Assembly (NCBI RefSeq): GCF_030264295.1
Contig: NZ_CP127173.1
Location: 937,501-1,001,500, forward strand
Reading direction: 5' to 3'
Length of the DNA: 64,000 nucleotides
DNA from: Amycolatopsis nalaikhensis
Lineage (GTDB): Bacteria; Actinomycetota; Actinomycetes; Mycobacteriales; Pseudonocardiaceae
Shown: positions 34,181-43,357 of the stretch, in pieces
Numbering within the stretch: position 1 is the first letter of the stretch
How the letters are laid out: every line of letters begins with the position of its first letter
Position numbers and translations under genes: made by a program
The notes under the pieces: model-generated
What the model saw: the letters and a program-made list of their open reading frames with translations, nothing else
Told to the model about the DNA's origin: nothing
The model's database searches: none

Positions 34181-36328
34181 GTGAGATCGACAAAAGTCGT
34201 GGTCACGGCCTCAGCGGTCGGAGACACTCGCATCGTGAACACCGACGACGAGATCACCATCGAGACGGTGCCTCACGCAGATCCGAAGACGATCGAAGCG
34301 ACGGTCGACCTCGGCGATCTCTCCCGTGACACCCTGGGGCTGTTGCCGCGCGCGGTGTACGCGGATGCGGCAGCCAAAGGTTGCCTCCTTGCAGCTCGGC
34401 ACCGATCCAGCGGCCGCGTCGTCGGGTATGTGCTGTTCCGGTTGCCGCGGGACGAAGTGGTGTTGACCCACGTGTGCGTTGACGAGGCATTCCGTCGGGC
34501 TGGCATCGCCAAGCTCATGGTCGATGAGGTGAGCCGACGGCACGACCAACGCCAAGGGCTCCGGGCGAAGTGCCGCGACGACTACGACATCGCGGCGACC
34601 TGGCGTGCGCTGGGTTTCACGAAACAGGCGCGGACAGTCGGGCGTGGCAAGGACGCTGCAGCGATGACCGTGTGGTGGCGCGATCACGGTCACCCTAAGT
34701 TGTTCACGCTGCCGCTCGTCGAGCCTGCCATCGTCACCGCGGCGATCGATACCAACATCTTGATGGACCTCCGCATCCGCAATGGGCATGGCAGCGCGAA
34801 GCGCTCACTGGTTCTCAATGCGCCGGACTTGCAGGATCGCGTAGAGCTTGTGGTGCCATTCGGGCTGGAACGTGACCTCGAACGTCAGCCCGAGCAGCAC
34901 CGCGCTCGGCTGCTCAGCGAGGCTCAGCAGCACTATCGCCGGCCAGGCAGTCCACCTGGTAAGGCGGAGCAACTCCATGACCGCATGCTGGCCGCGATCA
35001 CCGAAGTCCTGCCGAAATACCCGGCTACTCCACAGGACGCAGGGGATCTCTGGCAGCTGGCCGAAACCGCCGCCGCAGATATCCAGGTGTTCGTGACTTG
35101 GGACGAGAGGCTCCGCAACGTCATCGCACCGATCCTGCTGCAACTGGAGGACGTGCCTGAAGTTGCGCAGCTGCGCGTGCTCGACCCGAACCGGCTGTAC
35201 ATCCTGCTGGACGAGTTGGCGCACGCGGCCGCTTACCGGCCCGACAGCCTCGAGGGCACGGAGTTCCGCTCAGGCCGAGCTGGTGCAGGCGAGGAAACGG
35301 TCCTAATGGCGTTTCTCAACGGTGAGCGAGGTGAGCGCCGCACCGACTTGCGCGACCGGCTCGGGGAGTTCGCGCGTACAAAAAAACATCACCTGATCGT
35401 GCGGGCGCCCGACGGGACGCCCGTGGCGTGCTATGCGACCGAGTTGGACGGTGGTGTTCTTCGAGTTCCGCTGCTTCGCCTGGCAGATCACGCGACGGCC
35501 GGTACGGTTGGCCGCCAGCTGCTGTGGCTGCTGCGCAAGCAGGCTCGTACGTCCGGGGCGCAGGTAGTGGGGATCGGAGACCCCTACCTGTCCATGTCGT
35601 TCGAACGGATTATCGGGTACGAGTCCTACCAGCGAGTCGACCAGAACTGGTACTCCTTCGTCGTCGATGTGCTCGGCACCGGAGTGCAGGTTTCCGCCGC
35701 CGCCAGCCGAGCTTACGGGCTCGTCGGGCTGCCTCCGGCCCCGTTGATCATGCCGAAAGCGGATGCTGCTACAGCGGCACACTACGAGCGAGCGTGGTGG
35801 CCGGCGAAACTTACCGACAGTGAGCTGCCGCATGTGACCGTGGCGATCAAACCGACATGGAGTGCCGAGTTGTTCGGGCGGCCTGAGCTGCTGCTGTCGC
35901 GTCGCGCGGACATCGCGCTCGGTCGCGAGCAGGTCTACTACCGAAGTGGACGCGGCAGCGCGCTACGAGAACCAAGCCGCGTGGTCTGGTACATGAGCCG
36001 AAGTACGACGACCGGCCCTGGCCGGTTCATCGGCACATCTCTGCTCGACGGCATCGACAAGGGCCGCCCGGAAACGCTGTTCGCGACCTACAGCCACTAC
36101 GGCGTCTTCCGGCTCTCAGACATCCGCGCCGCCGCGACGGACGGATACGCTCAAGCCCTACGCCTTTCCGACACCGAGCTGTTCGCTTCGGACGTTCCTC
36201 GCCAAGTCTACGACCGGCTGCGGAAGCCTCTCGGTGGTCCACAGGTGCCGCTGTCGCCGACCCGCATTTCCAATCAGCTGTTCGCCGAGCTGTACGCGGC
36301 GGGACAGCGGCTGGAGGACGAGAAGTGA
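34181..36328 (+). CDS. Multidomain GNAT-PIN protein with ASCH-like C-terminus
   Basis: 715 residues from GTG 34181; GTG 34235 is an alternative. Residues 23-165 form a GNAT domain (motif A around HVCVDEAFRRAGIAKLMVDE). About 185-345 form a PIN-like nuclease: AAIDTNILMDL with Asp190, FGLERDLER, and VFVTWDERL with acidic residues near 308. About 375-500 look like a second GNAT-type fold. About 550-700 begin VAIKPTWSAELF and have the strand pattern of an ASCH/PUA domain. An acetyltransferase fused to an RNase domain plus an RNA-binding fold points to RNA- or translation-targeting activity (inference). A separate ASCH gene follows 93 bp downstream. Confidence 0.72.
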   Translation: MRSTKVVVTASAVGDTRIVNTDDEITIETVPHADPKTIEATVDLGDLSRDTLGLLPRAVYADAAAKGCLLAARHRSSGRVVGYVLFRLPRDEVVLTHVCVDEAFRRAGIAKLMVDEVSRRHDQRQGLRAKCRDDYDIAATWRALGFTKQARTVGRGKDAAAMTVWWRDHGHPKLFTLPLVEPAIVTAAIDTNILMDLRIRNGHGSAKRSLVLNAPDLQDRVELVVPFGLERDLERQPEQHRARLLSEAQQHYRRPGSPPGKAEQLHDRMLAAITEVLPKYPATPQDAGDLWQLAETAAADIQVFVTWDERLRNVIAPILLQLEDVPEVAQLRVLDPNRLYILLDELAHAAAYRPDSLEGTEFRSGRAGAGEETVLMAFLNGERGERRTDLRDRLGEFARTKKHHLIVRAPDGTPVACYATELDGGVLRVPLLRLADHATAGTVGRQLLWLLRKQARTSGAQVVGIGDPYLSMSFERIIGYESYQRVDQNWYSFVVDVLGTGVQVSAAASRAYGLVGLPPAPLIMPKADAATAAHYERAWWPAKLTDSELPHVTVAIKPTWSAELFGRPELLLSRRADIALGREQVYYRSGRGSALREPSRVVWYMSRSTTTGPGRFIGTSLLDGIDKGRPETLFATYSHYGVFRLSDIRAAATDGYAQALRLSDTELFASDVPRQVYDRLRKPLGGPQVPLSPTRISNQLFAELYAAGQRLEDEK

Positions 36329-36421
36329 TCCGATGCAGGGCCGCTCGCCTAGCACAGGGTCATGGTTCAACACGGACGGCGTTGACGTCTTTTTGTCGGT
36401 GGACTCGGATAGTCTCCGCCT

Positions 36422-36892
36422 GTGAGCGAACGCAGGACGACTCCGAATACGGCTTCGGGAGCCCCTGAAGCGCGGCCGCTGGTGCTGTCCCTGCGCCCTC
36501 GGTTCGCCGAAGCGATTCTCGACGGTTCGAAGACTGTCGAGCTACGCCGCACGCGTCTTCAAGCGCCGGCCGGAACGCGGTTGGTGCTCTACGCCGCATC
36601 TCCGGTCATGGCGGTCGTCGGAGTGGCAACGTTAGAAGCGGTGGAGTCGGCGTCGCCAAATCAGATCTGGCGGCGGCATCGGCTTGCAGTCGGTCTTGAA
36701 CGGCGTGAGTTCGATGCGTACTTCGCGGACGCGCAGCGCGCAACCGCACTGATCATCAGTTCGCCCCAGCGGCTTGCCGAACCACCGGACCTGGCCACGA
36801 TGCGAGCTGAGACCGGCTTCCGGCCGCCGCAGAGCTACAGGTACTTGACCCCTGTTGATCCCCAAGTGCTGCACCTGGTCGCCGCAAGCTGA
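36422..36892 (+). CDS. ASCH-domain protein
   Basis: 156 residues. The ASCH fold start is clear: PLVLSLRPRFAEAILDGSKT followed by VELRR, then TRLVLYAASPVMAVVGVATL. ASCH domains resemble PUA domains, bind RNA or cleave modified nucleosides, and often accompany GNAT or toxin proteins. The gene follows the GNAT-PIN protein in the same direction, 93 bp downstream, and the C-terminus of that protein looks related. Start GTG 36422 has no strong ribosome site. Confidence 0.78.
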   Translation: MSERRTTPNTASGAPEARPLVLSLRPRFAEAILDGSKTVELRRTRLQAPAGTRLVLYAASPVMAVVGVATLEAVESASPNQIWRRHRLAVGLERREFDAYFADAQRATALIISSPQRLAEPPDLATMRAETGFRPPQSYRYLTPVDPQVLHLVAAS

Positions 36893-37073
36893 CGTCAAGA
36901 CGGCTGCGGTAGGCACAGGAGTTCGTCAACTCGGCTCGTCAGCGCTTGTCCGCTCGTCATCGGATAAGCAAGACGGCCCGGTCTGCGAGCCGACGCGAGC
37001 TTCTAGGCTTCGGTGAGCCGGCGGGGCGGGTGACCGCATTCAGGCTCCCACCCCGCCGGGTGTCTCGGCCCGA

Positions 37074-37616
37074 TCAGCCTTCGTCCCCGCCGTCTTCGTC
37101 CTCGCCGTCGAACATCTCCGTCAGGAGCATGCCGCCCACGACGCCGCCGGCCACCCGCGGCCGACCAGCTCGGCAGGCCGATGGCGGCCCCGAGCAGCAG
37201 GCCGAGCAGGTAGGTCTGCGCGGTGAGCGCCAGCGACCACCCCGTGGTGACGGCGAACTTGGCGGCGACGATCGTGGTGCGGGGTGTGGGCAGGGCCAGG
37301 AGGTCCTTGACGGTGTCCTGACTGAACTCGCGACCGAAGGTCCAGATCACGATGACGCCGAAGAGGACGGCCCCGCCGACGGCGATGATCTGGGCGAGCA
37401 GCGTGAAGTAGGCGGGCCAGTCGGCGGTGCCGCCGGTGAGCTCGGCCTTGGTGCCGATCAGGCCGAGGAGCGGGCACGGCGTACGTCCTGGAGGATGAAC
37501 ATGGTCAGGCCGCCGAACCCGGCGGCGATGGTGAACGCCGCCGCGGTGATCCACGGCAGCCGGGAGCGGCGGGCCTTCAGCAGCTCGGCCCACATGGCGG
37601 CGGTGGCGGTGCTCAT
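37074..37616 (-). pseudogene. Decayed ABC-2 type permease
   Basis: The ATG at 37616 overlaps the ATPase stop (ATGA). The first 52 codons read MSTATAAMWAELLKARRSRL and a membrane helix, then a stop. The continuation in another frame has KAELTGGTADWPAYFTLLAQ, two helices and TVKDLLALPTPRTTIVAAKF, typical of ABC-2 permeases. A third frame ends with VAGGVVGGMLLTEMFDGEDE, perhaps from another gene after a deletion. At least two breaks make it non-functional. Confidence 0.75.
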
Positions 37617-38392
37617 GTGTGGCTGACCAGGCGGAGGAAGCAGGTTTCGAGGTCGTCTTGCTCGACGGCGAGCCGGGTGGGCGGGCAGCCCGCGGTCACG
37701 AGCTGGGTGGCGATCTCGTCGGGGTGGTGGATCGCGCGGTCTTCGGTGAGGGTGAGCTCGCCGTCCTCGGCGGAGACGGTGTGGCCGGCGGCGCGCAACG
37801 CCGCGGTGGCGTGACCGGGGGCGTGGACCGTGACGCGCAGCCGGGGGCGTGCCTGGGCGACCAGCTCGGTGGTGGCGTCTTCCCAGACCAGGCGTCCGTG
37901 GTCGAGGACGCCGAAGCGGGTGGCGAGGCGGGCGACTTCGGTGAGGATGTGGCTGGAGAGCAGGATCGTCACGCCGTTGTGGTGGGCGAGGTCGTGCAGC
38001 AGGCTCCGGATTTCGGCGACGCCGGCGGGGTCGAGGCCGTTGGCGGGTTCGTCGAGCAGCAGCAGATCAGGTTGGTGCAGCAGGGCTTTGGCCAGGGCGA
38101 GGCGTTGTTTGTTGCCCAGGGACAGCGTTTGCGCGCGGTGGTGGGCGTGGGGTTGCAGGCCGAGTCGGGCGATGACGTCGGAGACGGCCTTCTCGACCGG
38201 TTCCTCGAAGAGCGAGACCTGGCCGCGGGTGGGGCGGATGAGGCCGAGCAGCATGCGGATGGTGGTGGTTTTGCCGGAGCCGTTGAGGCCGAGCAGGGCG
38301 TAGATCTCGCCGCGGGTGGTGTGCAGGGTCAGGTCGTCGACGGCCAGGATGTCGCGGTACTGCTTGGTCAGGCCGACAGCGTCGATCGTCAT
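37613..38392 (-). CDS. ABC transporter ATPase with internal deletion
   Basis: 259 residues. Walker A GLNGSGKTTT, signature LSLGNKQRL, Walker B LLLLDEPANGLD and the SSH switch are present, as in DrrA/CcmA-type exporters. Between Walker A and the signature there are only about 45 residues, where about 90 are usual. The Q-loop region is missing, so coupling is likely lost. The permease partner is a pseudogene, so the pair is probably a decaying exporter. Confidence 0.8.
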   Translation of the reverse strand: MTIDAVGLTKQYRDILAVDDLTLHTTRGEIYALLGLNGSGKTTTIRMLLGLIRPTRGQVSLFEEPVEKAVSDVIARLGLQPHAHHRAQTLSLGNKQRLALAKALLHQPDLLLLDEPANGLDPAGVAEIRSLLHDLAHHNGVTILLSSHILTEVARLATRFGVLDHGRLVWEDATTELVAQARPRLRVTVHAPGHATAALRAAGHTVSAEDGELTLTEDRAIHHPDEIATQLVTAGCPPTRLAVEQDDLETCFLRLVSHT

Positions 38393-38660
38393 GGGAAGCC
38401 TCGTTTCGCGCGCAGGATCGTCGCGCCGACCAGGCTTCCCGGCACACCAGGGGTGACTTTACTCCGGCCGTGTCCCGAAATGTCTTTGCTCGTCGTCGAT
38501 TTCCTCTTGTTCGGCTTCGGCTGCGACGTTGGGGTTGCCGCGGGGGCCGCACGCCCATGACTTCATGGGCTGGCTCGCTTGCTGTGTGTCGCGGGCACAG
38601 TTGGGGAAACGTGAGCTCGACCGGGGCGACTTGACAGCGACTGAGCTGCCCCGCAGTATC
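38393..38660. other. Intergenic, no gene seen
   Basis: Divergent space ahead of the ABC operon. A tight palindrome GCCCATGA/TCATGGGC (about 38556-38573) may be a regulator site. No convincing frame. Confidence 0.35.
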
Positions 38661-38676
38661 CGAACAAGTGTTCGAG
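38661..38676. promoter_or_regulatory. LexA (SOS) box
   Basis: CCGAAC, AAGT, GTTCGA: one mismatch from the actinobacterial LexA consensus TCGAAC-N4-GTTCGA. It lies upstream of an ImuA-like gene, with a group II intron in between. Excluding the intron, the distance to that gene is about 210 bp. Confidence 0.6.
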
Positions 38677-38819
38677 TGTGCCACGTGCGCGGAGGTGGCT
38701 TGATGTAGGAGAGCTTCTGGATGCGGTGTTCCATCGGAGATGAAGGTTGGCCCTTCGGAGTCGCCCTGCGGGGGGAGGCTTCAAACCGCCCACTGCTGCG
38801 TTAGCTGAAGACTGTCGTG

Positions 38820-40601
38820 GTGAGCGATGTGGGGAAAGGCGCCCGTGAGGTGTCAGGTGGGGATCGGAGAGACGTTGCGTCACAGCCTGTGAAGTGTCGA
38901 AAATTGTTCGGATGACATCAAAACCGGGGCAATCGAACGGTTCCGGGATGAGTCTGGCGGGTGCCCGTTTATTGGCCAGGCGGTGTCCGGCATGAAGGCG
39001 GCGTGAATCCGGTCTGCTGCTTCGATGGGGAACGTGGGAAGGCGTGCCCGATACTGCTGCCGGCAGGTGGCGATAGGGAGAATTTCAACCGGCTGAAACC
39101 GGAAGGAACTGAGTACCGTTGCGAGGCGCGCTGGCGGACTGGCCCGTAGTAGCTGTGAGTCTCCTGCTTGACGCGGTGGGAGAGGAGCCAAGGGGCCGGG
39201 TCATCTGTGGCTTGTTCGCGTCGATCAACCGGGGTTCCCGGGAGGAGTCGCGGTGGGCGAGCTGAAATCGTTGGGCAAGGCGTTCGATATTTCGAAGTGG
39301 GAAGTGAAGGAAGCCTGGGAACGGGTCAGGGCCAATAAGGGTGCGCCGGGGGTGGACGGTTGCTCGATCGAGGACTTCGAGAAAGATCTACGGGGAAACC
39401 TGTACAAGATCTGGAACCGGATGTCCTCGGGCAGCTACTTCCCGCCGCCGGTGCTGGCGGTGGAGATTCCGAAGGCGCACGGCGCCGGTACGCGGGTGCT
39501 GGGTGTGCCGACTGTGGCTGATCGGGTGGCGCAGACGGTGGTAGCGCGGAGGCTGGAAAGGGCGGCTGAACCGGCCTTCCATCCGGACTCCTATGGTTAC
39601 CGCCCGCGTCGTTCCGCGTTGGACGCGGTCGCGGCGTGCCGGGAGCGCTGCTGGAAGAGCGACTGGGTGATCGATCTGGACATCGAGAAGTTCTTCGACA
39701 GTGTCCCGTGGGACCTGGTCGTCAAGGCGGTGGAGGCGCACACCGACCAGCGGTGGGTGGTGCTGTATGTCACGCGGTGGCTGCAGGCACCGATCCAGAC
39801 CTCGGACGGGGAAATCCGGTCTCGGGACCGGGGCACTCCGCAGGGGTCGGCGGTCTCTCCGGTGCTGGCGAATCTGTTCCTGCACTATGCGTTCGATGCG
39901 TGGATGGCGCGGACGTTCCCGGCCATCTCGTTCGAGCGTTACGTCGACGACGCGGTCGTGCACTGCACGAGCCGGGTTCAGGCCGAGCACGTGGCGCGGG
40001 CGATCGGTGTCCGGATGGAACAGGTCGGGTTGCGGTTGCATCCGGGCAAGACGCGGATCGTGTATTGCCAGGACGGTAAGCGGCGTGGTGTTCATGACCA
40101 CACCGGTTTCGCCTTCCTGGGGTTCACGTTCCGTCAGCGCTGCGCCAAGGATCGTCAGGGTAAGCGGTTCAGTGCTTTCCTGCCTGCGGTCAGCAAGGCG
40201 GCCCTGAAGAGGTTGAGTTCGCAGGTGCGGTCCTGGCGGCTGCATACGCGCACGACCCTGACTTTCGCTCAGCTCGCGCGGTGGGTCAATCCTGTCGTGC
40301 GGGGATGGATGCAGTATTACGGGGCTTACTACCGCTCCGCGCTGCATCGGCTCCTTACCCGCGTCAACACCTACTTGGTGCGGTGGATCCGCAAGAAATA
40401 CAGACGCTTGCGGGGCATGAAATCCGCGGTCCGGTGCTGGCGGGGGATCGTTGAACGACATCCCCGGATGTTTGCGCACTGGGCATGGGTCGCGGCTGTT
40501 CCGCCTGCTCAATGATCAAGGTGACAAGAGCCCGGTGACGAGAGATTGTCACGCCGGGATCCGTGGGAGCCTGGGGGTGAGATTCCCCCGGGCCACCCGA
40601 C
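38820..40601 (+). mobile_element. Group II intron 2
   Basis: Domain V is clear at 40528-40561: GAGCCCGGTGACG, a loop, and GTCACGCCGGGATC. Domain VI follows and the intron ends near CACCCGAC at about 40601. The 5' boundary is not resolved; GTGAGCGATG at 38820 and GTGCCCG at 38961 are candidates. It encodes a maturase in domain IV. It separates a LexA box from an ImuA-like gene. Confidence 0.72.
39253..40515 (+). CDS. ltrA: Group II intron reverse transcriptase/maturase 2
   Basis: 420 residues. GGGAGGAG precedes the start. RT blocks: NKGAPGVDGCS, TRVLGVPTVADRVAQTVVA, DLDIEKFFDSVP, GTPQGSAVSPVLAN, RYVDDAVVH (catalytic) and FAFLGFTF. A group II maturase domain with WVNPVVRGWMQYYG follows. No HNH domain. 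It is only distantly similar to maturase 1, so the two introns arrived independently. Confidence 0.93.
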   Translation: MGELKSLGKAFDISKWEVKEAWERVRANKGAPGVDGCSIEDFEKDLRGNLYKIWNRMSSGSYFPPPVLAVEIPKAHGAGTRVLGVPTVADRVAQTVVARRLERAAEPAFHPDSYGYRPRRSALDAVAACRERCWKSDWVIDLDIEKFFDSVPWDLVVKAVEAHTDQRWVVLYVTRWLQAPIQTSDGEIRSRDRGTPQGSAVSPVLANLFLHYAFDAWMARTFPAISFERYVDDAVVHCTSRVQAEHVARAIGVRMEQVGLRLHPGKTRIVYCQDGKRRGVHDHTGFAFLGFTFRQRCAKDRQGKRFSAFLPAVSKAALKRLSSQVRSWRLHTRTTLTFAQLARWVNPVVRGWMQYYGAYYRSALHRLLTRVNTYLVRWIRKKYRRLRGMKSAVRCWRGIVERHPRMFAHWAWVAAVPPAQ

Positions 40602-40669
40602 TAAGTTCGGGTTCGCTCGCGGCTTCCCACGTGGGCGTCTCCGGTGCGTGGTCTTGGTGCTGGAGGTGC

Positions 40670-41383
40670 ATGGTGGCGGTGCCGGAGGTAGTCGCAGGGC
40701 TGGCGGCGATCCCTGGCGTCCGCACGGCCGCGCAGCTCGGCGAGCCGAGCCTGGACGCTTCGGCGTCAACCGGCTCTCTGCCCTTGGCGCCGACGTTGAC
40801 CGAGCTGGTGCCGGGCGGGTTGCGGCGCGGCAGTGCGGTGTCGGTGTCGGGCTCGACCGCGCTGGTTCTCGCGTTGCTCGCCGAACCGACCCGCGAGGGA
40901 TCTTGGGCGGCCATCACCGGCATGCCGGACATCGGCGTGGTGGCAGCCGTGGAGCTGGGCGTCGAGCTCGAGCGGCTCGCTCTCATCCCCGATCCCGGGG
41001 CCGAGGTCGCTGCGGTGCTGTCGGCCCTGATCGACGGGTTCGATCTGGTCGTGCTCGGCCCGACGATCGCGCGCGGCATGCAGCCACAGCTCGGGCGCCG
41101 GCTGGCCGGACGGGTCCGTAACCGGGGCGCGGTCTTGCTCGCTGCGGGGCCGTGGCCCGGCGCCGACCTCGAGCTGCGCGTGTCGAACCGCAGGTGGCAC
41201 GGCCTCACTGACGACGGCTTCGGCCATCTGGAGTTCCGTGACGTCGTCGCGACCAGCCGCGGCCGCGGTGCCGCTGCGCGCCCGCGCACAGTCGCGCTGG
41301 GCCTCCCGGGCAGCGGTGGTGCAGTCACCAGCAGCGCTGTGAAGGTATCCGCGGGCCGGGGGCTCAGCGAGGTCGCCGGATGA
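40670..41383 (+). CDS. ImuA-like RecA-fold protein
   Basis: 237 residues; GGAGGTGC before ATG 40670. ELVPGGLRRGSAVSVSGSTA, TGMPDIGVVAAVELGVELER and LIDGFDLVVLGP follow the pattern of the RecA-like ImuA' proteins that precede ImuB in actinobacterial mutasome operons. The P-loop is degenerate, as in ImuA'. ImuB, a Y-family polymerase, is not next to it; a GNAT gene overlaps the stop by 4 nt instead. A LexA box lies upstream beyond the intron. The gene may be a remnant of a damage-inducible operon. Confidence 0.62.
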   Translation: MVAVPEVVAGLAAIPGVRTAAQLGEPSLDASASTGSLPLAPTLTELVPGGLRRGSAVSVSGSTALVLALLAEPTREGSWAAITGMPDIGVVAAVELGVELERLALIPDPGAEVAAVLSALIDGFDLVVLGPTIARGMQPQLGRRLAGRVRNRGAVLLAAGPWPGADLELRVSNRRWHGLTDDGFGHLEFRDVVATSRGRGAAARPRTVALGLPGSGGAVTSSAVKVSAGRGLSEVAG

Positions 41384-42003
41384 TCGACCACACCGGCGCG
41401 GCCGTCCGATCAGGTGCGCGTGGCGAGTTCGGCGGGCTGATTCCGATCCGGCCGGCGACCGGCAATGTCGCTGTCTGCTTGCGCGGCCATCGGCTCGACC
41501 TGGACCTCTACGACAAGTTGAAGCCCTACAGTCATCGCTACCGACGGCATGGCACGCTCTGCGAGGTCTGCCGTGCGCAGGAAGGCTGCGATCCCGGGGC
41601 CCGGCGCCTCGCCGAGTGGGCACACCTCGACGTCACGGTCCAGTACGAGCCCGACACAGCCCCTGGCGACGGGCTCGTACTGGTCGCTCACGCACCGGTT
41701 GCGGGGACGAGGGCAGGCCGGATCGAACTCCGTCTCGACGGCACCGAGGTTGGTACGGTGACCGCTAGCCCGTGCGTGAGCTGCCGTACGGCCACCCTCG
41801 ACTACGTCCACGTCGCCGCCGAGTACCGGCGCCTCGGCTTCGGTCGCACGCTCGTAGCGGCTGCGGTGGCCCGTGCCCCCTCGTACCGATGGACGGCGCC
41901 GCTACCGGACGGCCCGGTCGCGCAGTCGTTCCGTGCCCGGATCGCCATGCGCCGACCTGGTCAGCCATGTGCCCACGCCGGGAAGGCCGGTCTCACGCGG
42001 TGA
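41380..42003 (+). CDS. GNAT acetyltransferase with zinc-binding N-terminus
   Basis: 207 residues, start overlapping the ImuA-like stop (ATGA). The N-terminal half has a Cys/His cluster (CLRGH, then TLCEVC). GNAT motif A is DYVHVAAEYRRLGFGRTLVA with the RxxGxG turn. The acceptor is unknown. Its 3' end overlaps the convergent NUDIX gene by 11 nt. Coupling to an ImuA-like gene is unusual. Confidence 0.7.
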   Translation: MIDHTGAAVRSGARGEFGGLIPIRPATGNVAVCLRGHRLDLDLYDKLKPYSHRYRRHGTLCEVCRAQEGCDPGARRLAEWAHLDVTVQYEPDTAPGDGLVLVAHAPVAGTRAGRIELRLDGTEVGTVTASPCVSCRTATLDYVHVAAEYRRLGFGRTLVAAAVARAPSYRWTAPLPDGPVAQSFRARIAMRRPGQPCAHAGKAGLTR

Positions 42004-42487
42004 GCGTCAGGGGAGTGATGGGAAAGCGGTCGTCGAGGAGTGCTTGCAGGAGGTCTGGCAGCTCCGCGGGCAGGAGCTTGTCGCGGCAGGCCGAGACTTC
42101 GGCGGCGGGCCACCAGCGGCGCTCGATGAGTCCAGCTCGCTCGTTGGCGGTGTGCCGGAGCGCAGTGCGTGGTGCGGTGTGGTCGGTGCGGGCCAGGTAG
42201 ACGTGGTCGAGGCGGTGGTGGTTGCGGCCGCGGTAGGTGAAGCGGCTTTCGCGGGTCCAGAGCTTGCGACCGATCTCGTCCAGCACGAGCCCGGTCTCCT
42301 CGGCGATTTCGCGCCGTGCGGTGTCCTCGAGCTTCTCGCCGGGATCCTGGCCGCCGCCAGGGAGTTCCCACCAGTGGTGGCTGGGGTCGTCGGGGTCCCG
42401 GGCGTGGATGAGCAGGACTTCGTCAGCGTTGTTAAGGAGCAGGACGCGGGCGCCGACCCGCAGGGTCGGTTCGCTGGCGACGGTCAT
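41993..42487 (-). CDS. NUDIX hydrolase
   Basis: 164 residues. NUDIX box: GGGQDPGEKLEDTARREIAE continuing to ETGL, which fits GX5EX7REUXEEXGU. A nucleoside diphosphate-type substrate is likely but not defined. It is the last gene of the operon headed by the radical SAM gene, 54 bp after the EEP gene. Nucleotide clean-up or activation beside a dTMP-kinase-like protein would fit (inference). Confidence 0.88.
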   Translation of the reverse strand: MTVASEPTLRVGARVLLLNNADEVLLIHARDPDDPSHHWWELPGGGQDPGEKLEDTARREIAEETGLVLDEIGRKLWTRESRFTYRGRNHHRLDHVYLARTDHTAPRTALRHTANERAGLIERRWWPAAEVSACRDKLLPAELPDLLQALLDDRFPITPLTLTA

Positions 42488-42541
42488 CCGGTGGGTCCTC
42501 GTACTCGGCGGCTCATTGATGGCCGGGCACGATTACCTCGG

Positions 42542-43357
42542 TCAGAACAGCGTTGCCTCGCGGTCCGCGGCCGGGTCGGACGTTATCAGCGGTGCGTTCG
42601 CGGTGAGCGTCAGCGCGACGGCGAGTCCTGAATGGTCCGTCAGCGCAGGGTTTCCGGAACGGGTGTCGTGGACGTACGCGCAGCTGGTGAGGTGGGCGAG
42701 GAGCGAGGGGGACGCGTGAGCGTGGTCGTAGCGGTAGCCGAGCTCGGCGCGGCGAGCCCAGCTGTGCTCGACAGCTGTCGGATGCAGCGCGCGGAAGGCA
42801 TCGGTGAGGCCGTGTTGGTGGGTTAGCGCAGTGTAAAAAGCGGTCTCGAACGGCGCGAACTGCCCCGGGTGAGGCGGTACGTGCCCCGGTTCCAGAACGT
42901 TGAGATCACCCAGCAGGAGAACGGCGGCGTGGTCGCCGGTGGCTTCATAGGCCCGGTGGAAGGCCTCGAACCACTCGCGTTTGCGGGTCGTCTTCGCTTC
43001 TGTGGCGTCGCGGGAGGGGACGTAGGCGCCAAGGACACGCAGCGGGCCGTCGTCGGTGTCCAGCACAATGCCGGCCAGCCGGGCGGGCAGGTAGGTCATC
43101 GCCGGGCCGATGGGGTCCACGGTGCACTCGAATCGGGAGAGCAGCATGACGCCGCGTTCCTTGTCGGGGTGCTCGGGGAAGGTGACCGCCCAGCCGGCGT
43201 CGCCGTAGGACTCGGCGATCAGCTGCGTGCCGGGCCCGGAGCCGGTCTCTGTGAGCACGAAGACGTCCTCGTCGCGGCGGGCGAGCCAGTCGCGTTGGCG
43301 GCGGGCTCGTTCGATGGCGGGGTTGCCGACGTTGAGGGTGAGGACGGTCAGGGGCAT
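42542..43357 (-). CDS. Endonuclease/exonuclease/phosphatase (EEP) family protein
   Basis: 271 residues from ATG 43357. EEP motifs: LTVLTLNVGNP at the start, FVLTETG (catalytic Glu), LLLGDLNVLEPGH (DxN) and the terminal LTDHSGLAVAL (SDH type). No signal peptide, so it is cytoplasmic, like exonuclease III or small phosphodiesterases. Substrate not determined. Start overlaps the kinase stop by 10 nt, so translation is coupled. Confidence 0.83.
   Translation of the reverse strand: MPLTVLTLNVGNPAIERARRQRDWLARRDEDVFVLTETGSGPGTQLIAESYGDAGWAVTFPEHPDKERGVMLLSRFECTVDPIGPAMTYLPARLAGIVLDTDDGPLRVLGAYVPSRDATEAKTTRKREWFEAFHRAYEATGDHAAVLLLGDLNVLEPGHVPPHPGQFAPFETAFYTALTHQHGLTDAFRALHPTAVEHSWARRAELGYRYDHAHASPSLLAHLTSCAYVHDTRSGNPALTDHSGLAVALTLTANAPLITSDPAADREATLF

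Noticed and set aside
37003-37593. Intact 196-residue permease
   Set aside because: The frame has Arg-rich nonsense at both ends; the true gene is spread over three frames, so it is a pseudogene.
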